DNA from: Stereocaulon alpinum
Lineage: Eukaryota > Ascomycota > Lecanoromycetes > Lecanorales > Stereocaulaceae
Length of the DNA: 64,000 nt
Direction of reading: 5' to 3'
Assembly (NCBI GenBank): GCA_018257865.1
Contig: JAEUBA010000053.1
Span: forward strand, 160,824 to 224,823
The notes under the pieces: generated by a model
What the model saw: only the letters and a program-made list of their open reading frames with translations
What the model was told of the DNA's origin: nothing
Database searches by the model: none
Shown here: positions 1 to 12,207 of the stretch, in pieces
How positions within the stretch are numbered: position 1 is the first letter of the stretch
Layout: each line of letters starts with the position of its first letter
Translations under genes and position numbers: made by a program

Positions 1-3000
1 ACGTAGCCGCGGTATCTCGCACCCTCACGAATGCCATGATGTCGAACTTCCACTCATCGAGATGGGTTCATCGCATCGAGATCGTGGCTTGCCTACTTGA
101 AGAGGGGTTCGGCGCGGCGACGAGGTGCTTCGGAGGAGTGTCGCAGGTACGGAAGCTTGGTGCGAAGTAGGTTCTTGATTCCTAGAGCAAGGTCAGGGGA
201 GAGTTGTAGACAGGTTCAAGGTTGACCATTAACAGACACATTGATGGCCATTGACCGACAATTGGGCTCGATCCCACTACCTTGCGTTGGCGCGGAGTAG
301 AAGCAACCTGTACGAGGAATAGTCGACCTATTCTGGCCCCCCTCTAGTATCGTTGTTAATTAGTAGCGTTCGATCTCGATCGAAGGCGCCTGTGTCAGTT
401 TTGTTTTCTTTTTGCAGCACAACGCGCAGCATATTACAGGGTGCAATCCCCGACTAGCAAAATCTCGTCTCGATCGCTGCCTACTTTCAACACAAGCAGT
501 AGATCTAGGCGAAACGGGGTCGATTTGATCTTGGCGCAGAGGCGAGTGTGGGGTGTTGTTGTGGGGTGCCGATAGTTGACATGTGGCATGTCCTAGTTTA
601 GCTGCAGTGGGGAAAAGAGTGGGATGGTGCAACGACTGCTGGAGGCAGAACACCAGTCACTGCTTGCCTTGGATGCCTCGCAATCGTGTGAGACATCTCA
701 TGTGAATCGAGCTCACGTCTTGTTCAGATCTGGTTTGTGGCTTTCCTCGCTTCGAGTCGTTGCCTGCAGTCTGTACCAGAAGAGGCTGCATCGTCATCAC
801 AATTCTCTTCACGGAAACAAGGCAGATGTCGACTTATTGGTCAGACCAATCGAAGAACGATTTTCAACCCCATCCCCTCATAAGCCATTGCTTGTTTAGC
901 AAGGTTGACGGCACAGGGAGATTATGAATGTCGTAGATCGGCTCCTCAATCGCGCCTTCCTTCCTCCTGATATCGTGATACCAAGCATCCACTTTTGCAC
1001 AAGCGGCGATTTTTAGCAGGCAATCTCTCACTCCTGGACGCGATCAGATGTGTAGGTACTACCTGCCTGGAGCAACACGGCTGGCCGCTGTTCTCGGAGT
1101 CCATTGCAGCTCAATGTGCGTTTTGAAATCATTGCAATTGTGCTCCCGTGACCAGCTTGACAAAGTGATGTTCTCATGCACTGAGGATATGCACACAGTC
1201 TCTTGAGGCTCCCTTAACCGAAGTGGCTAGCTAGCAGCTAGTGCGAAGGATGAATGATGACTGGACTGACGCCCGATGCAGGGACGAAATCATGAAAGCT
1301 TACGATCGGTATATCTCCTAGCCTTGGTAGCAAGCCACAACTCCGTGGGCCCTTCCACGGCTAAGCGAGCTGTCCTGCTTTGTGTGCAACGGTGCCAGTG
1401 TTTCAGTCTAGAGTGAGTCTACGAGTAGGAGCTACCTCACCCCTTACATTTCGACATACAAAAGCACCTGTCTTGTTCCGGATGAGGGTAAGTGAGCACT
1501 ACTGGAAAATGACAGGTTCTCGGGCGACGCTTTACCAATTATCACCCTTGCGAATCGAATTACAATTACCATTTGCCGAACAGCTTCGCCCTCCGTGCCA
1601 CTCCTAGTAGGATAGCATGACAGCCACACCTGCACCTTGTCCACACTGTCGGTATCCGACTTTGACCAACCATATCTTTGTAGCCTTCCGGACCACTCGC
1701 TAAGGATTCACGCCTCACGTGGCACCGAGACAATCTTGCATCACACTTGTGCAGCATTGACAGCACCCAGCGGCTCTAATCGGATCTGTGATCTCACATT
1801 ATAAGCTGCAGTATCTCGCGGTACCTCGGGCATGACAGCTACATGCAGGAGAGCACTCGTCAAGAATGCAACCTTTTTCGCTCATGCGCATGAACTACGG
1901 ATAAGACTTTTGCAACACTGTTATTTGACCGTGCAAATCCGGGAGGCTGTTCCCTATCTTAAGAAAATTGAGTCCTTTTTGACAGGCCCAACCAAGTTTC
2001 AAGCTCGGCAGCGTGCATGGTAACCAAGTTACTGGAAAATGAGCGACATTTGTGTGGCATAACATGTACGGTGGCGCTCGAGTCCTCCGCAACCGAAAGG
2101 TAATATATAGTTTGGAATGTTCGGTATATTGTCTTGTCTTGTCTTGTCTTGTCTTGTCTTGTCTTGTCTTGTCTTGACACGTCTTCATCATTCAAGTTCT
2201 AAATTACGAGTGCTGCCTATCCTCGGGCTGCGAGCACCCGTTGAACATATCCGAGTAGTCAGCTTTTGATCTTGACCACTGACTGCCACCCGGGATATTG
2301 CCGATCAAAACTATACATGGTTGGGCAGCAATGGACCCTTACTTCGGATTCACGCGCGCTTCGACAATTGTAGATACGAAAGATCTGTGGCCTTGCAAAG
2401 GGGTAGAATCCAGGAATATACCTACAGATCTTCGGCCGTTTCGGCGCTATGGCTCCTTGCTTTCGGCTTCTGATCTTTGAATGATTCGTGCCGCAACAAT
2501 GACCCAGATACAATTCCATCTGTGATTGTGAGTCGTTTGCAGGTGAAATGAATCTCTTTCAGTATCATCATCTCTTGAAAACTTTTGACATGGATCTACG
2601 GCATCACGGATAAAAATAAAAACGGCGGGTGGCAGATCGCAACACAACAGAGAGACGATCTCCAACGCAGATTTTCTCAACTACGGCCGTTCTGGACCAG
2701 GTGAAGCGTCTGGCGGAAGGCCCCAATTACCCAATTAGTACACCCTTGGAGCAACTAGGCACTGGCGATGTCTGGGCATGTTGATCTTTACCATTGGGAC
2801 ACGATTTATATCAGATCCAGAATCTAGACGGTTGAGATGAAGTGGCAGTCGTAGATCATGTATGAAGTGTGGCTAGAACCGGGACTAGACCTTCGTTGGT
2901 GACAGGATATATTATGACAATAGACCTTTTGCGGCTTTTGATGGGTCCGGAGATTGGTAGTGGAGGGTAAAGAAGGGTAAAGAAGGACACAGATCGTCAT

Positions 3001-4118
3001 GGATGCGAAAGACGTCGACCATGTGCGGAGGAGTGACCCCATTGGCTCAGAGGCGGGCTAGCTTGCCAAGGGAGGACTATTCTGCGGAGAGAGCGAAGGT
3101 GGTAGGGTAAGCCACCGGCTATGGTCTGGGATACTGTAGCCGACATCTCAACACGACGTTGGCCTGAGCCGCTCCAAGCCCGTCGCAAGAGGCTTGCAGG
3201 CGTTACGTAGTGGCCTGCCAGTTCCTGCCCCCAGGGGACCCTAAGGTACCTAGTCACCCTAGCAGCTGCAAGTTACCCAAGCGAAAAGGATCAGCAATCT
3301 CCGATCTCATCGAACGCCGGCCGCATATCTATCCCTGTTACACTTTAATCACTTAGTTAGGCTGTAGCTTAGGCACATTATATGTACGTCCCACCATGGG
3401 AGGCAAGTTTCAGCAAGTCATTGGTTAGCTCGGTGGTGATGAGGGTAATGCACAGTAGTCCCCAGTAGCCCCAGCGCCTTTCCCTCGCAAGGCATAACGC
3501 CATCTGAAATCCTACCCGATCTGATCACCTCGCTTCCCCTCCGCCTTCCATTATCCATCCTACCCAATTCTGTACATATCCAAACCATCAACACTCCTCG
3601 CCCCTTCCCCCTCCCCACCAACATCTACTACTACTAGCAAAGGGGACGAGCCCTAAAACTAAGAGGCTACCCTACTCTTGGTCATACATAGTCCATATAG
3701 GACCCCCCATACACAATCCTTCGCTGACCGTTGAATTTCTGGCTGTCAAACTCTATCTATTACATCTTGCATCGAGATCGGGGAACCGTACGTTCTGCCG
3801 TTCCTGTGGTTCACCCTCCCAACGGCTCATCCAGACTCACCAAAGCCAACTTCATCAATAATTTCGAGCAAACTGCGACGCATTGATTGATATCATCTGC
3901 GTATTCGCCTCCAGTACCACCACTACCAAGCCTGCAAGCTACCTCCGTTGCAGCAATTGGGTCCGCATAAACCATAATTTCAGTTCTGTCAGCGCGGGAA
4001 GCGACAGCAGCAAGACAAGGCCTTGGTTCTATAATCCAGAAATACATCCGAGGGCATGACGGCGCCAACTTGAACGGACCATCGGCTCGCAAATTGTTCC
4101 TGATAGGTAGGAACTGGA
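1..4118. other. gene-poor region upstream of the GATA factor
   Basis: No open frame here has recognisable family motifs or a consistent exon chain. All frames are short and broken. Base composition is ordinary and not RIP-like. The last part (about 3.5-4.1 kb) is rich in C/T and would fit a long promoter and 5' leader of the GATA factor downstream. That last point is inference: developmental regulators in fungi often have long leaders. Confidence 0.5.
2131..2175. repeat. (GTCTT)9 microsatellite
   Basis: Nine uninterrupted copies of the pentamer GTCTT, followed by GACAC. Nothing coding surrounds it. The short minus-strand frame across it only encodes a repeated D-K-T-R-Q peptide and is not a gene. 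Confidence 0.95.
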
Positions 4119-5856
4119 ATGGCGGACACAGTGGGCCAAAGGTCTGTTTTCACCACTGACTCACCAACCTCGCAATAACAGATTGCTGTCCAACACCACA
4201 AACTAACTGCTATCTAGCGGTGCTTTGCCATCGATCAATTACCTCGACATGGAGAAGATCAAGAGGGAAAACGCCGTCTACAATCACAACGTTCCCGTGA
4301 CAAGCACTGTCAACATGTCAGCTCCACCACTTATCAGCCCTTCCTCCATGTATTCTGGGCCACCTCCACCATACTCATACCCTTCTTCTGCTGCCAGCTC
4401 AGTTATTGGTGGCGGTGGCGCTGGATCGGGTGTTGGACATGGGAGTTATATCTCTCCACCAGAAACCCGACGGACATCTGATGAAAAGGAAGCGCCTACG
4501 TCTGTACGCCTGTCGTTGCCGTCGATCAATGAGGCCTTGAATACGGGAGATCAACAGCCGATATCAATATCGTCGCTACTGACTTCAACTGCACAACCGC
4601 AAAAGCTTTCGCTGGTAACGAAAAGCCCTACGAGCCCCGTTGGTCGATCGTACCTGGATTCTCTGCCAAAAGGACCACCAGATTCGTTTCCTCATCATAC
4701 CACTACCTCGACGTATCGTCCACAGGAGTCATCGGATCGACCCAGTCGACCGATGTACTCCCCAAGCGTTGTGACCACCCATGGCGAAAGTCGCTTTTCA
4801 GCCATAAATCCCATCACACCTTCGAGCTCGTACGATTCTTACCCTTCTGCTCAACAACCCACGACAAAAGCAACTGCCACAATCAATTACAGCCGCCCTG
4901 GTGCCTCTCCTATTCAAAACAATCCTTCTTCGTCACCAGCTTACGATACCGTCCCTCGTTCATTTCCGTCCTCTACTGCGCCTGTCGGTTACCCCACTTA
5001 CCAACCCTCCTACGCCTACTCTGAATCGTCTCCCGCTATACCGTCGTACCGGAGACCAACGGCGAATCAACCGGCATGGCGAGGCATAGGCTCCAACATG
5101 GAGCGTGCTGATGAGATTGGGACAGCCATGACAAAGGACAGCCCTCCGCCCAGACCAGCATACGGAGAGTCTGTTAAGCGTCATCTTGACATTTACGATC
5201 TGGAAACCTCGTTGAATGACGTAAGTACCACCGCCGCCTCCCCTTCCAGTCCAACTAATCCTTTCTGTAGATTGCAGAAGTCAGCGGTCGCGCTCTGAAT
5301 TTCTCTCGCGAGTATGGTATTCGGGCACACCAAACGCAACGATCGGGACCTATACCTGGCTCGTTGCCATCCTTGAGTGAGTGTGACGAGATGATACGAA
5401 TGGTGCAAGGCAAGATGCTTGACTCGTTTGCACGAATTAGAGACGTTGTCTACAAGCAGCAACAGGCACAGATCGAACAGAGGAACTACGATCAACAGAA
5501 CTACAAGCCTGCGGGCAGTGAAGCCGACGAGGATATGAGCTACCATGGGGATAAGCTCGAAGGCTCTGGGGGTTTTGCTGGCTCGGATGCAAAGAAGAGA
5601 CGAGGCAGAGCTGCTCCGCCAGGAAGGTGTCATAGCTGCAACCGAGCAGAGACACCAGAGTGGCGCCGTGGTCCCGACGGTGCAAGAACACTGTGCAATG
5701 CCTGCGGACTCCGTGAGTGACTTTCTTTCTTTCTGCCCTAAACTCCCCACTGATCTTCGTCCAGACTATGCAAAATTGACAAGGAAGATGGGCTCAAAGG
5801 CCCCACCTGGTCCTTCAAATTTGCGACCGAAGGAGTCCAGCCCCTCGTCGCCATAA
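4119..5856 (+). CDS. nsdD: NsdD-type GATA zinc-finger transcription factor
   Basis: Predicted 519-aa nuclear DNA-binding regulator. Exons: 4119-4141, 4218-5220, 5271-5712, 5765-5856. The single C-terminal GATA finger has the C-x2-C-x18-C-x2-C form (CHSCNRAETPEWRRG ... LCNACGLHYAKLTRK). The last intron splits the codon for the histidine just after CNACGL, as the phase demands. The N-terminal half is Ser/Pro/Tyr-rich and low in complexity; a short helical region (about 345-400) precedes the finger. NsdD family members (SUB-1 in Neurospora, Csm1 in Fusarium) control sexual development and repress conidiation and secondary metabolism. The 23-nt first exon is the least certain part: intron 1 has donor GTCTGT and a good CTAAC branch 14 nt before its acceptor. 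If it is wrong, translation would begin at the ATG at 4249 (MEKIKREN). Family assignment is firm. Confidence 0.88.
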
Positions 5857-8800
5857 GCAGACCACCCCTATGGCTGCTCGTGTGCTCAAACCTGACATCC
5901 AATGTTTATATCTGAGCCCTCATATGTGGACGTCTTTCGGTAAAAAAAAATGAGCACCTACGCACGCTATAGGTAACAACCTGTCCAACCTGCAAAACGC
6001 TAAGGATCTCACCGGGTTACAATTGGCATCGTCTGGCAGATAGACGACCATTGTGCACACATCATTGGCTGAACCCTGTCTAAGCTGCAAATCTTTCAGG
6101 ATGACTGCCCGAGAATCCTACATCAACAAAATTTTCAACCTAACCCTCGCTTCTACGATTGATTCCGATATGGATCCCACACGAGCTGTATAAAGAACAC
6201 ATACAAATTTCCTTCCGCACACGTTTCTGGAATTTCTAGCGATGATACCAGCCTTATCAGAGGCCTGCAACATCTGGAGCGGCATGCCTTATTAGAGGCA
6301 GCATACGCCGAGACATGACATTTACACGGGGTGGGTTTTTGGCGACCTGGGGGCGACCATCGGTTTTCGAGTATATTTATTCCTGGAGCCTGGATGTGCA
6401 TTAGCTCGAATATAGATTGGGGACAGACGATGGTTTGGCGTGCAACGGCTACTTCTACGGTACAGCTTATGAGAGCTAGAAGAAAGAGCTTGGGGTCGTG
6501 TTGCCTTGACGGATGGGTAAGTTTGATCTAGGTTTGACAACACGCAATTGATTTGATTTTTGGACTCTGTTTCCGACCCTTGACTGACTTCCTTGTCCTG
6601 TTTCATCCCTCTTTCGCTCTGCCTTACTGCTTTGCTTGAGTCGTATTCAAGCTGACATTACTGATTCTTTATCGCCCCGAACCTCTTTCCTTGGATAAGA
6701 ACCTTCTGCTGTCGTCTCATCCCAGATATTGCTAGAATTGCTAGGAATGCTGCGCAGTCCTCTGTTTTTTCCCAGTAACCTACGACGACTACGAGTACGG
6801 CCGCGTTTCATTCGCAACCATCTGAACGCATTTCTGCAGCGGCTCTTTCAGTAATCTGTCCAACCCTGTTATAAATCGATTACGACGCACCTATGTTGGG
6901 GGTTTGCTATGCCGCATTGCCAACGCGCGTCCAAATTACCCTATTCCTACTTCCGTGGAGCAAAGAAAAGCAAAACAAATTTCAACTGATGGGCTTCCAA
7001 GTGCCGTACCCTGCACCATCCGCATCGCCATCTACGTCTAACAGCGTCTCCATCTCTTACTGACTTCTAACCGTACATAAGATCCGCTAAAGTTTACCTG
7101 CCTCTGTCAGACACGCATACGCATCTCTCGCTTCCTCTATCCCAATCCGGCTCCGCATGCACCTATCCGCTATACCCACCTTCCCTCTCAATAATTGGCT
7201 CGCTTTGATCGCGCCCGACATACATGCCGCTAACCCAGTCAGAATCAGAAGGAGCCAACCAACTGCTAAGCATAACGGATATGCATTGCGCCGCTAGGGA
7301 ATAATGAAAAACTTGAAGTATTCGTACATTTCGTACTGCGGATCAACTGGGCAGCTTTGCATCTCAACGTAGGGATTTGATTTCGGCATTGGTTGGGTTG
7401 GGTACTTGACCAAGCAAATTTTCGTACTGGACTTTGATGGCAGATAGACTCGGCCTCGCCGGTGTCGGAGGGTCCACAATATGTTGGCCAAGACTTGTGA
7501 ATGTTACGGGGAAGGATATACGTACGTACATACACACGTGCATACCTCGGTGCGAAGCGAGTTGTGATTCTCGCCAACGCAATGTACCTCTTGTGAAACA
7601 CGCTTATACATACCTACTGCCAGTCAATTAGCAAAGTAGCCCCATATAATCATCACATGCCCAAAACATTCCCACAACATTCGCACCACTGGATATACGC
7701 GCTCCAGCGTCGCTCTGGCATTGTCGCTCAGCCGAGAGGGAAATCCAGAATAAGACAAAATAACGTTATCGCCGTGCGTGGGGTTTCAATACAAGGGGGA
7801 GGGAGGTAACACACTGTGAAGAAGGTACACGTGGGAATTTTCTATTCCCATTACTTGCACCTTGTACTCGGGAGAGCGTCACTGTATCATACTGCAGCAT
7901 CACTGCTCACCTTATCCTTCACATTGTACCACACCACTCTCCTCACAAACAACCTCCTACCATATCGCAAAACACAACCACAACAACCACAACAACCACC
8001 AGCCCCCCTCGCTACATTCGTCACAATTCATCTGTATCGTAAATCAACTCAACACCCTACCCAAAAAAAACAAGCATCGCGCATCTCCCTCATGCTTCCG
8101 CATAAAACTAAGCATAAAAAGTGAGCACGAGCAATCTACCTTATCTTACCTTACCTCACTACCACACTATCCAAGGTATACGTACCTTACATTAACCCAC
8201 ACACCCTCCCCACCCAACCCACCAAAAACAAACTTTAAACTTTCCAACGGCTATCCCCATCCTCATGCCCATGCCCAGTGCAGCATCATCCATCCCTGTA
8301 TAACCACTGCATCGTAACATCCCCCCTTACAGCAGACTAACCCCAGAAAAAGAAAAACAAACTTCCAACGGCTATCCCCGTACCCACTTCACCTCGCCTA
8401 TGCCCCGTGAACGATATGACATACCTTAAGCTTGCTTGCATTCCTTCTACACTGCATAGCATTGCATCCTACCCACCCTACCCTACCCTGCTTCCTCCAC
8501 CTCACCTCACCATACCACACCTCCCCCCTCCCCCCCCCTCCTCTCCCCATCCCCATCCCCCCCATCGCTAAAAAAAGAAAAAAGAAAAAAAAATGAATTG
8601 ACTTTCCACCACCAATCCCAAATCTAAATCTAAATCTAAATCTAAATCTCAATCCCTAGACCCCAAGAACGCAACGCGCCACGATGCGATGAGATACATC
8701 ACATCACACCACATCACAGCGCACACACGCAAGCAAGCAAGCTTGATAACGTCATTCATTCATTCCATTCCCCGTTCTTCCTGATCGCTTCTGATTGCTT

Positions 8801-9916
8801 CTGATCGCTTCTGACTGACCTACCTACCTACCTACCTCCCTACCTCCCTCCCTAACCTAAGCTATAAGGGACCCAGGGACCCAGGCGGAGGGGGCGCGTA
8901 TAGATAGATAGGATATGAAGCAGACCATACTATCTATCCATCCGACCGATTCATTCATTCATTCATCGCCCAGAGACCATCGCGATGTACTTGTACTTGC
9001 ACTAGTATTAAGCTCCCATCTCGAAAGAAAAAAATGGAAAAGAAATGGAAAAAGGAAATGGCGTCATGTGTAGTGGATGGATGGATGGAGGGTTTGTCCT
9101 GGTGTTTCGTATGGATCGGTAGGTAGGTAGGTGCTGTTTTGACGTGCGTGGGTGCGGTTCACGGTGGGTGGGTAGGTGGGTGGTGTGTGGAACGTTTGTG
9201 GGATTGCTTTTGGTTTTTATGCAGGTACGGAGGGAGGCGGGGGAGGGTCGGGGTCGGGGTCGGGGTATGTATGATAAGGTGAGGCAGATGTGACGAGTAA
9301 GGTAGAGCAAGCAGGTACAGGGAGTAAAGCAGGTAGGCATGTAAAGTAAAGCAAGCAAGCAGGCAGGGGTGGCAGATAAGCATGAGATGGGCGGCAACTG
9401 AGTAGTTGTGAAGGTTTGTAGTTGCATGGAAGGATGGATGGGGATAGGTGGGTTGTGGGGAAGGCAAACTGTGAGGCAGATTGATTGTTTTTGGACAGAA
9501 TAGAGGAGTAGCTAGCAGGGAACGAACGTTTTTGGATTTCAGGGCTGATAATCGAGTGCTATCTGTTCAGAAGCCACCACATCTTCCTGTACCTGCACAC
9601 AGCAGTATGTCCTGTACAACACTGTGAGCAAGCATCATCTTCGGACCAAGCCAAGAAGGCTCTTCCACATGCAAACACATGACTACATCCAATCTCCCTC
9701 CTAAAGCGTAGTCATCAAGACTAAGAATCCCACTCCCACAGTCCCAAGGGTATATAGAAATTAGAAATTACAGTCAGATTTGTACATAATATGTAAACAG
9801 CAATGGCGATATCAACGCTCGTCTAGAAGGGTATAAAGCTTTCAAAATCCAAAACCCGAGATCCAATCCAAGAATAGACATTAGTAGATAAGAGTAAATG
9901 TTAGGTATGATATAAA
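5857..9916. other. long convergent intergenic region, pyrimidine-rich
   Basis: Four kilobases between two convergent genes with no credible coding frame. Roughly 6.5-8.6 kb is strongly C/T/A-biased on the plus strand, with poly-C and AC-rich tracts, tetranucleotide runs (CCTA, ATTC, GGAT) and a hexamer repeat. A Pro/His/Thr-rich frame at 7862-8317 is a product of this composition. A short motif, CCAACGGCTATCCCC, occurs twice (around 8245 and 8363). The region could hold UTRs or a noncoding transcript; nothing in the sequence proves it. Confidence 0.5.
8620..8649. repeat. (AAATCT)5 hexamer microsatellite
   Basis: Five tandem copies of AAATCT inside the low-complexity intergenic tract. Confidence 0.9.
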
Positions 9917-12207
9917 TCACATCATCATAAGGCGTGTAGTTCTCCTCTCTGGGTATCTCCGTCCTGGGCCCAGTGAGGAGGGCTGTTGGGCGGCCCGGAA
10001 CGCGTGTTGTTCGCATAGTGTCCGGCCGTTCCATTCGAAGTAGTCGTCTCGCAGGATTTTGTGGCATTCTTGACAGCTGAAGCAGTGGGGATGGAACTTC
10101 AGCCGCTTCTCAGTCTCCAAATACTGGCCTTCGATCCCTCGATCGCACTTGATGCATAACGAATGATTGAGTTCATGGTAGTGTCGAGCGCAGTAGGGGT
10201 GGTTGTCCATAACGTAAAAGTCCGCTGTCTGAAAGGGTGCTTCACATGTCTTGCAGACGAAACATTGCTTGTGGTAGCGCCCGGTCAGCCTGCCATCCAC
10301 CGAGCTCACAGACTTTCCCTTGATCAGCTCTCCACAGCCTCTGCAGTTGCCTTTATTTCCTGTCGTAGCTCTCCGAGGTGAAGGCTGTCGTTGCTGGGAT
10401 GGAGGCGCTGGACCAACGCGGAGACTGTTCGATTGAGATGCAAAAGCAGGCACAAGATACTCGTCCGGGGACATCGCAGGTGTACCATTATTGGCAGGCG
10501 ATACTTTCAGTGGTGCTGGAGAAGGCTGTCGGACACTGACTGGGACATCTATTGGCTTTGGCTTGAGGGGACCATGCCCATATTCATCTCTCCGTGTTGA
10601 CGGCTCTTCTAAGGATGGACCGTTGCCCACATCAAATTGGAACCCGTTGAACAAATTGTTAACCCGACTGTTGTCGGAACGCCCTTTCGACCGCTGTGGT
10701 GATTCACTCAGAGGCGGACTCGATCTCGAACTGCCACTTTTGACCCCAGAGCCAAAGGACTCGTTTGAAGAAGTCGATTCGGTAGGTGTGTGGTATGGAT
10801 TGCCCTCCTCGAATGTCTGTAAATTGGCAGGTATGGGCAGGGGAGGCGCGTCTTGTAGTCCCCTATCATCTCTTGCATCGTTTCGACTAGCACTTCCCGC
10901 CAGTCCTGTTGCTGCTCGATCTCCAGCTCGGGATGCACTGCGTCCTCTTATCGACTTCGATGGTTTGAAGGAGCTTGTACTTCCAATTTCATGCAGTGGC
11001 TGCATAGCAGCAGCGGCGAGCGAAGGCCTCGGCTTGTGTCCTTTTCCAGAAGGCTCGGAAGGTCTCCTATGGAATGAAGCCTGATCCTCTGTCCGGGTAC
11101 TGCTGTCCTCCTCTTTTGGAAACGTGTTTGAGCGGCGCTCCTGCCCAAAGGTACCAAAGTCAAAGTCAGTCTCTATTGACTGCTGCTTACTACCCACGCT
11201 GAGGTGTTCGTCTTGGTTTGAAGGTCTTCGTGGGGGAGGAGGCATGGCTGGTATGGTCGGTACCTCTTCCCTGTTTCGATCAAAGGTGTACCTGGAATTT
11301 GTGGAGGCGTTTGAGACTGTATGAGAATGGGTCCGCGTATAATTCGAGCTTGAGGTTGAAGGACGTGGAACATGTGTTCTGGAACCCGCCGAGCTTGTCG
11401 GACGGATAAAGTCCTGGCTGCTACTCATAGACAATGTCTTCTTATGTCCTGACTGGCGAGATTGCCTGTTCTCACTGAATGGCCCTGGTGCAATACTATT
11501 CATCCGCTGCAACACACTATCTCCTCCTGTGGATTGTGGACTCAATGGTCCATGACCTGAGTCATGCTCTGTCCTTTCCAGAGGCTTGTGGGGAGGGAGA
11601 TTGAATGTCCCATTCACTGGCGTCGTTGGTGTCGCGCTCCGCGACTTGGCCGTTGGGAATGGAGGAAAAGCAGAGTCTTGTGATATTGTCAGGTCAGGCG
11701 AGGGCGGACCCATTGATAGTGGAGTAGTGGCGGCTTTTGAGGGTTTTCGAAATGGTGATTTTCGGCCATTGATTGACCGCGCTGGGGATGCGCTTCGCGA
11801 TTTGATTATAGGCTTTGGTGAAGGTAAGGGTCCGTCGGACTGGAGGAGAGAATCGACTTTGCAAAACATAATTAGCATAATACGCCCAATATATCCAAGA
11901 GTCATAGTCACGAACATGTAGATGTGGAATCAAGTCGTGGGGGTGAAGTCTTAGTGGAAGTGGATGAAGGCGGTGGCATGTCGAGTTTGGCTATGGGAGG
12001 TGCGAATGGCCCATCGAGAGCTTTCAGGCGGGATTCTGGTAGAGGGGGAGCTGTAATTATGTAAGGATGGCGGGTGTGTATCAAGGGTGAGAGCAGGGTA
12101 CCTGGGGCACAGATATGGTCACCCATGTTCGAGATTGGGATCTCGACGCTGCAGTTTGAGCATTTTATAGTCGGTAGGAAGCTCGAGGCTCGCGTTGAGA
12201 ACGCCAT
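9917..12207 (-). CDS. two-LIM-domain protein (fungal paxillin-like family)
   Basis: Predicted 726 aa from three exons: 12207-12102, 12050-11916, 11856-9917 (introns of 51 and 59 nt). The N-terminus has a small C-x2-C ... H-x3-C motif (KCSNCSVEIPI ... GDHICAP) typical of this fungal LIM family. A long Ser/Pro-rich disordered middle follows. Two tandem LIM domains lie at about residues 585-705 (CRGCGELIKGK ... CARHYH; CIKCDRGIEGQ ... CEQHAF), each with the expected zinc ligands. The C-terminal tail PERRTTRLMMM looks family-specific. Relatives act as scaffolds at actin and septum/polarity sites; that role is family knowledge. A long frame on the opposite strand (10491-11084) is a shadow. Intron 2 uses a less usual GTTCGT donor, so that junction is the weakest. 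Confidence 0.85.

Noticed and set aside
1895..2195. Minus-strand frames with repeated D-K-T-R-Q peptide
   Set aside because: Produced entirely by translation of the (GTCTT)9 microsatellite.
7862..8317. 151-codon plus-strand frame rich in His, Pro, Thr and Ser
   Set aside because: It follows the low-complexity C/A/T-rich composition, has no domain or splice context, and overlaps simple repeats.
10491..11084. 197-codon plus-strand frame opposite the LIM gene
   Set aside because: Fully antisense to the well-supported LIM coding exon; frame openness comes from the Ser/Pro codons on the other strand.
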